Source of the DNA: Aphanomyces cochlioides
Taxonomy: Eukaryota > Oomycota > Saprolegniomycetes > Saprolegniales > Verrucalvaceae
NCBI GenBank assembly: GCA_019828595.1
Contig: JAHQRK010000013.1
Span: forward strand, 2,139,501 to 2,203,500
Direction of reading: 5' to 3'
Length of the DNA stretch: 64,000 bases
The translations under genes were made by a program, and so were the position numbers. Positions 56,820-64,000 of this stretch are shown here, in pieces. The notes under the pieces were generated by a model. That model saw nothing but the letters and a program-made list of their open reading frames with translations. It did no database searches and was not told where the DNA came from. Within the stretch, counting starts at the first letter, position 1. Every line of letters begins with the position of its first letter.

Positions 56820-59800
56820 ATGATTGACAACAACTTCTCCGATGTCCCAACTGAACTCGTGGACTGGGACCCACAAATCATCTCCCTCAACACCAATGGC
56901 TTCTCCAACAGTCATCGGTACATCCTCGACAAACTATCAAGTGTTCACGACGTTTCCTTTATCCAAGAAACCCGTTTCCGCACGCCAAGTCTCCACGACC
57001 GTGTTGCGTTCCATTGGCAACGCATCACAAACCACGAAGGCTCTTTGTTCTTTGAAGAGCCTATTTACCCTGAAGTATCCACGTCGCCAGCCACTGGAGG
57101 TCTGGCTACGTTGATACATCCTCACTCTCCTTTGAAGAACGCCACTCAAGTCCCTCATGACAACCCAGTGCTTCGTGGTCGTTATCTACAAGTGCGATGT
57201 ACTCTGGGTCCACTGACAGTCGTTCTCCACAATATCTATGCGCCGGCAGCCTTCCAAGAACGAGCAAGTTACTTCGAAGAATTGCCACGCGACTTTCCTC
57301 CACATGCGCTCCACATTGTTGGAGGAGATTTCAACTGCACTCTCAACAAAGATTTGGATTCGTTGAGACCCAGTACCTCCACCATGGCCGGCACCCTTCA
57401 ACTGGAACAATGGATGCACAGTTTGTCTCTGGTGGATCTGTTTCGCCGTCAAAACCCCGTGGCACGAGCCTTCACAAGTCCCACACTCACCAACCGACTT
57501 GACTACATCTTTTGTTCGTCCACCTTGGCGGACTTTGTCATTGGAAGGCGACGCACATGCCACACGTTCCACAGGCTGACCACGTGGCTTGTCGTATCAT
57601 CACAAAGCGTCAAACATTGCGCCATGGCTCTGGATCATGGAAAGCTCCAACTTGGCTACTTCGTCTACCACGAGCGGCCGAGATTGTTCATGGATGTCTG
57701 GATCGATTTTTGGACAAGTCTCCAACATTCCACAATATCTCCAAGGCCTACGACATGCTGGTCAATGATATCCGCTCCCAACTCAAAGAATTCCATTCTC
57801 AACGATTGGAGAAACAACGTCTGCCGTTGAAGAAGTTAGCTGTCGAGATCGCTTCGCTTTTGCAAGTCCCCAACATGCGTCAAGATGCAGTGCTGGTGGA
57901 TCGAGTGCGAGACCTTCAAAAGCAAATTCACGAGCTGCAAGATCGAGACAAGCAGTTTCGTCAAGACCAGGCGTTCCAACTTCACTTGTACAAAGCAGAG
58001 CGCTCGTCCAAGTTCCACTTCATGTCCCCTGTCCCTACCCCCTTGAAGAAGACAGTCTTCAAAGAGTTGGTGGATGTCAATGGAAATGTTGTCTCCAATC
58101 AACAAGGCATGTCTGACGTCCTGGTCGACTACTACAAGGACTTGTTTGCAGCTCCCGAGGTGCAGCGATCTGGAGACGAAGTGTCGTCATTTCTGACCCC
58201 ATTGACTCGACACAAGCAACTGCCAGAGCAAGCCCAGAAAGAGCTGTCGGCTCCCTTGCGCGCCAACGAGTTCTATCATGCTATTCGACACAGCAGTTCG
58301 AACTCAGCGCCAGGTCCCAACGCTCTGCCATTCGAAGTCCTCAAACTTGCACCTCACAAGTGGTCGTTGGTATTGGAGCTGCTATTCACACACCAGCTCC
58401 ATTCTCACCCTCGCTTGACTCCCATGCAACTTGTCAGTACGCTGGTGTTGCTGCACAAGAAAGGCCCCAAGTCACAAGCCAAGAACTATCGGCCCATTAG
58501 CCTACTCAACACGGATGTGAAAATCCTGACGAGTATTCTGGCTTATCGACTTCAGCGCCACATTCGACACATCATCCACCCGGACCAGCAAGGCTTTATC
58601 CGTCGAAGCAATATCCAAACCAATATTGCACGACTGGATGACATGCTGCACCACATCAAACTACACAGTCCGTCCTCGATGGTGGCACTGCTTGACTTTG
58701 AGAAAGCTTTTGATCGCGTGGACCACGCGTACTTGCTCCGCGTCCTCCGTCACTATGGCTTTCCCGAAACCTTTGTTGACATGGTTCGCGTACTGTACTC
58801 GGGCCGCAAGTCTCGCATCTTGGTGAACGGCTTCTTGTCCAAGCCAGTTCACATCTCACGCGGTGTGTTGCAAGGTGATCCACTGTCGCCACTTCTGTTT
58901 GTGATCGCTTTGGAACCGATGTGCCAACTCCTACGGCAACACTCCAACTATGGCATCAAGTGTGGGGATCGCTACCACACTGGGAGTTACTTTGCCGACG
59001 ACTCGCAACTCTATGCGGCAAATGAGACGTGCCTCCACCGGCAGCTTGCATTGGTTCAAACCTTTTGCGACAAGTCTGGTTTCCGACTCAACGTAGACAA
59101 GACCCAAATTCTGACCTACAGCCAGTTGAATGGGAACCTTGCCTCACTACAAGTTACTTCCGACAGTCCCGTGAAGGCTCTTGGTATCTTGGTTGCGCCC
59201 AATCTTTCTCCATTGGCACGTTTCAATTACGTGTTTGAGAAGTTTGTGGCTCGCTTGTCTTTGTGGCTCTACAAGGCTCGAACCATGGCCGGAAAAGTCA
59301 CTATCCTGCACAGCATATGTCTGCCTGTGTTATGGTACCAACTGGCTTTTGTCCCTGCCGACAAAGACCTGGCCAAAAAGATCGACAAGGCCATGCTTCA
59401 ATTTATGCATGGTGAAGAAATCAACCCATCCTCCTCTGTCCATGGCCTCCGTTTGATCAAAAAGGAGATCCTATTCATGCCGAAGAAGTCCGGTGGCTTA
59501 GGCCTGCACCATGCACTTGCTTTATGGCAACAACACAACCGCTCTGTCATGATCAGATGCATTCAAGCCATCACCACCCCACCCCGCAAGTCTGCCATGT
59601 CCGCCTGGATTACGCCGGGCTATACTCTCCTCGAGAAGGCTTTTCATCCATGGGGTTCCCCCCGAGATCTCCTCTTGGCAAATGGCTCTTCTGCATTCAT
59701 CAGACAACTGTACAAGAATCCCAATATCACTCCAATGTGGAAAGCCTTATTGAGTAGCTGGTTTGAATCTCGCTGGACTCCGTACGGCTGTCCAAATCAC

Positions 59801-60874
59801 ATCTCATCTTTGGATATTCCCCTTTGGCACAACTCGTATCTGCCTGGACTCGAAGACCTATACGATCAGTGCTCTACATCGACGCAAGACCAAGCCAATG
59901 TATTGGCGTCGCTTCACATCACGAAGTTGTCGCATTTGTTGACTCCGTGTCAGCGAGTTTGGCCAGCTTCGATCTTGTTCGACAAAATCAACCGTGCCTG
60001 CCGCCAAGCCAATTTTGTCCCTCCAACGAAACAATGGATCTCAATCTTGGTGACCAAGTTATCACGATTGTTTGAGATTGTTTCTGAAGAGGATGCTCCC
60101 GTGTTCCACTTGCCGACGCCAAGCTCTGAATGGATGGAATGGCACTGGGTGATACACCCTGACTCGAGTCCGATCTTGTTGGCGCTTGCGACTTCGAAAT
60201 CGGCTAAGATCAGAGCTTCTCCAGCTGTCAGCTCGTCCATCCTTCCTACCAAGCATCTCAACCTGCCATCCAACTTTTATGAAGACCCCAAGCGCCTTAC
60301 CCAACTTGCCGCCTTCCTCCAACCCGACCACATTCTCCCTCGATATGGAGAGTTCATTTTCAAGACCCTTCTCCGCGCCAACGCCATGCAATATCTGTTT
60401 CAGTACCAAGACCCCAAGCCGACGTGTGTCTTCTGTCGTGTCAATGAGACGTACGAGCATTTCCTGTTCTCTTGTGGATATGGTCAATCTGTTTGGTATT
60501 TCTTCAAGGCGATCCAGCGACTACTCGAGTGTTCCTTTCCGTCGACTTGTCTGGAAATGTTCTACGAGACGCCCAAGCCGTCCGATGGATACTACATCCG
60601 TGGCTATCTGAAGATCTGGCCGATTGTCCGAGCCTGCGTGTATTATCAAATATGGCTCCAACGTGCCGATCGCACCTTTCGACCCGACCTCACAGCGAAG
60701 AGTCCGATGGAAGTTGCCATTCATGCTGCCTCTTTGATCAAGCTACATCTACAACAGCTCCTGGTTGATCTCCCTCTCAAGAAGGGATACACCAAGGTAT
60801 TCAATGTGCTCAAGCATCTATCTTCGGACCACTGGTTACGTCAACACATCATTCCTGACAGCGTCGTTTCATGA
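56820..60874 (+). pseudogene. ORF2 of copy L, single frameshift
   Basis: ORF2 from ATG 56820 (MIDNN) to TGA 60874, one nt short of intact. The break is at about 57531, where GGCGGACTTTGTC replaces GGCGGGTCTTCGTC: one base lost plus two substitutions within ten bases. It falls after the RLDY endonuclease motif near residue 237, so the ADH motif, the whole RT and the CCHC motif are in the second frame, open to the normal stop. Other unique residues are HWVIHPD and SVWYFFKAI. Confidence 0.93.
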
Positions 60875-60894
60875 GTGAGCTAACGGCTCACTCA
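60872..60894 (+). other. Stop-codon hairpin in the 3'UTR
   Basis: TGAGTGAGC / TAACG / GCTCACTCA: a perfect 9-bp stem with a 5-nt loop whose first three bases are the ORF2 stop codon. Equivalent hairpins occur after every ORF2 in the window, with arm and loop variants. LINE 3' stem-loops are known RT recognition signals in some families (for example eel UnaL2). The same function here is inferred. Confidence 0.7.
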
Positions 60895-61020
60895 CTTCAT
60901 CTCCTGTTCAATGACCACTTTGCCATATTCTGTTTTCCAAGTTCTATTTATACAGTACGAGGCAAATTAGTAAGTCATTAGGGCCTTTGCTCAAAAATAA
61001 GGTTAATACAACTCATTTAA
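60875..61020 (+). promoter_or_regulatory. 3'UTR of copy L
   Basis: A 146-nt 3'UTR ending in TTTAA, without poly(A). It carries the second arm of the stop-codon hairpin, the complement of a TATAAATAG sequence at 60944-60952, the 3' arm of the terminal inverted repeat and a lone TTAGGG at 60978-60983. Confidence 0.75.
60955..60968 (+). repeat. 3' arm of 14-nt terminal inverted repeat
   Basis: GTACGAGGCAAATT, 52 nt before the element's 3' end and exactly complementary to the leader motif at 53649-53662. Present in all 3'UTRs here; copy J has a 4-nt duplication at its edge. Confidence 0.85.
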
Positions 61021-61034
61021 CCATGAACGCCGAC
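61021..61034 (+). repeat. Target-site duplication of copy L, right
   Basis: CCATGAACGCCGAC, directly after TTTAA of copy L and identical to 53628-53641. Copy K resumes through this repeat. Confidence 0.96.
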
Positions 61035-61073
61035 GAAATTGATCCCCTCGATTTGGAGGACGATCAACTCTAA
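61035..61073 (+). pseudogene. ORF1 last codons of copy K
   Basis: The end of copy K's ORF1 (residues ~1001-1012, EIDPLDLEDDQL, then TAA), separated from the rest of its gene by copy L. Confidence 0.88.
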
Positions 61074-61151
61074 GGCTTCTATCCCCTGCTTCAATCCATT
61101 TCAACCTCCCCTCTGACCCCTCCATTCTACTCATTTTCATCTGTACTCGTG

Positions 61152-64000
61152 ATGATTGACAACAACTTCTCCGATGTCCCAACTGAACTCGTGGACTGGG
61201 ACCCACAAATCATCTCCCTCAACACCAATGGCTTCTCCAACAGTCATCGGTACATCCTCGACAAACTATCAAGTGTTCACGACGTTTCCTTTATCCAAGA
61301 AACCCGTTTCCGCACGCCAAGTCTCCACGACCGTGTTGCGTTCCATTGGCAACGCATCACAAACCACGAAGGCTCTTTGTTCTTTGAAGAGCCTATTTAC
61401 CCTGAAGTATCCACGTCGCCAGCCACTGGAGGTCTGGCTACGTTGATACATCCTCACTCTCCTTTGAAGAACGCCACTCAAGTCCCTCATGACAACCCAG
61501 TGCTTCGTGGTCGTTATCTACAAGTGCGATGTACTCTGGGTCCACTGACAGTCGTTCTCCACAATATCTATGCGCCGGCAGCCTTCCAAGAACGAGCAAG
61601 TTACTTCGAAGAATTGCCACGCGACTTTCCTCCACATGCGCTCCACATTGTTGGAGGAGATTTCAACTGCACTCTCAACAAAGATTTGGATTCGTTGAGA
61701 CCCAGTACCTCCACCATGGCCGGCACCCTTCAACTGGAACAATGGATGCACAGTTTGTCTCTGGTGGATCTGTTTCGCCGTCAAAACCCCGTGGCAAGAA
61801 CCTTCACAAGTCCCACACTCACCAACCGACTTGATTACATCTTTTGTTCGTCCACCTTGGCGGGTCTTCGTCATTGGAAGGCGACGCACATGCCACACGT
61901 TCCACAGGCTGACCACGTGGCTTGTCGTATCATCACAAAGCGTCAAACATTGCGCCATGGCTCTGGATCATGGAAAGCTCCAACTTGGCTACTTCGTCTA
62001 CCACGAGCGGCCGAGATTGTTCATGGATGTCTGGATCGATTTTTGGACAAGTCTCCAACATTCCACAATATCTCCAAGGCCTACGACATACTGGTCAATG
62101 ATATCCGCTCCCAACTCAAAGAATTCCATTCTCAACGATTGGAGAAACAACGTCTGCCGTTGAAGAAGTTAGCTGTCGAGATCGCTTCGCTTTTGCAAGT
62201 CCCCAACATGCGTCAAGATTCAGTGCTGGTGGATCGAGTGCGAGACCTTCAAAAGCAAATTCACGAGCTGCAAGATCGAGACAAGCAGTTTCGTCAAGAC
62301 CAGGCGTTCCAACTTCACTTGTACAAAGCAGAGCGCTCGTCCAAGTTCCACTTCATGTCCCCTGTCCCTACCCCTTGAAGAAGACAGTCTTCAAAGAGTT
62401 GGTGGATGTCAATGGAAATGTTGTCTCCAATCAACAAGGCATGTCTGACGTCCTGGTCGACTACTACAAGGACTTGTTTGCAGCTCCCGAGGTGCAGCGA
62501 TCTGGAGACGAAGTGTCGTCATTTCTGACCCCATTGACTCGACACAAGCAACTGCCAGAGCAAGCCCAGAAAGAGCTGTCGGCTCCCTTGCGCGCCAACG
62601 AGTTCTATCATGCTATTCGACACAGCAGTTCGAACTCAGCGCCAGGTCCCAACGCTCTGCCATTCGAAGTCCTCAAACTTGCACCTCACAAGTGGTCGTT
62701 GGTATTGGAGCTGCTATTCACACACCAGCTCCATTCTCACCCTCGCTTGACTCCCATGCAACTTGTCAGTACGCTGGTGTTGCTGCACAAGAAAGGCCCC
62801 AAGTCACAGGCCAAGAACTATCGGCCCATTAGCCTACTCAACACGGATGTGAAAATCCTGACGAGTATTCTGGCTTATCGACTCCAGCGCCACATTCGAC
62901 ACATCATCCACCCGGACCAGCAAGGCTTTATCCGTCGAAGCAATATCCAAACCAATATTGCACGACTGGATGACATGCTGCACCACATCAAACTACACAG
63001 TCCGTCCTCGATGGTGGCACTGCTTGACTTTGAGAAAGCTTTTGATCGCGTGGACCACGCGTACTTGCTCCGCGTCCTCCGTCACTATGGCTTTCCCGAA
63101 ACCTTTGTTGACATGGTTCGCGTACTGTACTCGGGCCGCAAGTCTCGCATCTTGGTGAACGGCTTCTTGTCCAAGCCAGTTCACATCTCACGCGGTGTGT
63201 TGCAAGGTGATCCACTGTCGCCACTTCTGTTTGTGATCGCTTTGGAACCGATGTGCCAACTCCTACGGCAACACTCCAACTATGGCATCAAGTGTGGGGA
63301 TCGCTACCACACTGGGAGTTACTTTGCCGACGACTCGCAACTCTATGCGGCAAATGAGACGTGCCTCCACCGGCAGCTTGCATTGGTTCAAACCTTTTGC
63401 GACAAGTCTGGTTTCCGACTCAACGTAGACAAGACCCAAATTCTGACTTACAGCCAGTTGAATGGGAACCTTGCCTCACTACAAGTTACTTCCGACAGTC
63501 CCGTGAAGGCTCTTGGTATCTTGGTTGCGCCCAATCTTTCTCCATTGGCACGTTTCAATTACGTGTTTGAGAAGTTTGTGGCTCGCTTGTCTTTGTGGCT
63601 CTACAAGGCTCGAACCATGGCCGGAAAAGTCACTATCCTGCACAGCATATGTCTGCCTGTGTTATGGTACCAACTGGCTTTTGTCCCTGCCGACAAAGAC
63701 CTGGCCAAAAAGATCGACAAGGCCATGCTTCAATTTATGCATGGTGAAGAAATCAACCCATCCTCCTCTGTCCATGGCCTCCGTTTGATCAAAAAGGAGA
63801 TCCTATTCATGCCGAAGAAGTCCGGTGGCTTAGGCCTGCACCATGCACTTGCTTTATGGCAACAACACAACCGCTCTGTCATGATCAGATGCATTCAAGC
63901 CATCACCACCCCACCCCGCAAGTCTGCCATGTCCGCCTGGATTACGCCGGGCTATACTCTCCTCGAGAAGGCTTTTCATCCATGGGGTTCCCCCCGAGAT
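61152..64000 (+). pseudogene. ORF2 of copy K, frameshifted, cut by window edge
   Basis: ORF2 from ATG 61152. One C is missing in the run at 62371-62374 (CCTACCCCTTG for CCTACCCCCTTG), giving a stop at about 62378 after residue ~408. The RT (LLDFEKAFDRVDH, FADD) and the following region continue in another frame to the window edge near residue 950. The endonuclease part is intact. Confidence 0.92.

Larger units (their letters stand above)
53642..61020 (+). mobile_element. LINE copy L, full length with 14-bp target-site duplication
   Basis: A complete 7,379-bp copy from ACTTCCG to TTTAA. It lies inside ORF1 of copy K, flanked by perfect 14-bp direct repeats. It sets the reference structure: leader 53642-53702, ORF1 53703-56741, spacer 56742-56819, ORF2 56820-60874, 3'UTR 60875-61020. 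There is no poly(A) or simple-repeat tail. The perfect duplication and near-intact ORFs mark a recent insertion. Confidence 0.97.
50592..64000 (+). mobile_element. LINE copy K, interrupted by copy L, runs off right edge
   Basis: A plus-strand copy with a complete 5' end (ACTTCCG at 50592). It is interrupted at 53641 by copy L and resumes at 61021 with a repeat of the same 14 bases. It comprises the leader, ORF1, the spacer and ORF2 up to the window edge. This is the only nested pair whose two halves are both visible, and it fixes the insertion geometry for the family. Confidence 0.93.

Noticed and set aside
53642..61020. RNase H domain in ORF2
   Set aside because: I found no convincing DEDD-type motif series after the RT. 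The C-terminal part shows only the CCHC motif and tryptophan/tyrosine-rich stretches.
1..64000. CRISPR array or satellite interpretation of the repeats
   Set aside because: The repeated units are kilobases long, encode endonuclease/RT, and join at insertion points; there are no short repeat-spacer units.
1..64000. LTR retrotransposon, DIRS or bacterial group II intron origin for the RT
   Set aside because: There are no terminal direct repeats, integrase, tyrosine recombinase or intron RNA domains. The APE-type endonuclease N-terminal to the RT and the 14-bp target-site duplication are those of a LINE.
1..64000. Host genes, tRNA or rRNA between copies
   Set aside because: Each junction passes directly from one LINE copy to another. 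No stretch over a few bases is left unassigned.

Overview
The window is eukaryotic and, as far as I can read it, consists entirely of copies and fragments of one non-LTR (LINE) retrotransposon family. I found no host gene, rRNA, tRNA, intron, CRISPR array or bacterial feature. The organism cannot be named from this sequence. Intron-less bicistronic LINEs with about 50% GC would suit an oomycete or another protist, or an early-diverging fungus; the oomycete option is a weak preference based on the look of ORF1.

The complete element is about 7,380 bp. It has a 61-nt leader beginning ACTTCCG, ORF1 (1,012 aa), a 78-nt pyrimidine-rich spacer and ORF2 (1,351 aa: APE-type endonuclease, reverse transcriptase, C-terminal CCHC motif). 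A 146-nt 3'UTR ends in TTTAA with no poly(A) tail. Copies differ only by scattered substitutions and small indels, so the cluster is young.

Layout, with (-) and (+) for element sense: Y 1-3386 (-, leader and ORF1 complete, 3' part outside); Z 3387-5013 (+, ORF2 piece); A 5014-9777 (-, 5'-truncated); Z' 9778-11128 (+, ORF2 piece); a head-to-tail run on the minus strand of B 11129-17078, C 17079-22840, D 22841-27924, E 27925-33008 and full-length F 33009-40388; G 40389-42662 (-, ORF2 piece); H 42663-45139 (+, leader and most of ORF1); I 45140-45430 (+, leader and ORF1 start); J 45431-50591 (-, 5'-truncated); K 50592-64000 (+), interrupted by full-length L 53642-61020 (+).

The family inserts into itself. 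L sits in K with a perfect 14-bp target-site duplication. At all eight 3' junctions the element's TTTAA is followed by CC, and an uninterrupted copy elsewhere in the window shows that this CC already belonged to the target. Every full-length 5' junction also has a CC 14-16 nt upstream. Together these define an insertion rule. A 14-nt inverted repeat joins the 5' leader to the 3'UTR, and a hairpin starts at the ORF2 stop codon; both are candidate retrotransposition signals.

No copy here has both ORFs intact: D and E keep ORF2, while F, L and Y keep ORF1. The B-F run, in which each 3' end abuts the truncated ORF1 of its neighbour while the expected 5' remainders are missing, needs recombination, terminal addition or an assembly fault to explain it. 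The equal 5,084-bp D and E units point to unequal crossing-over for at least part of it.
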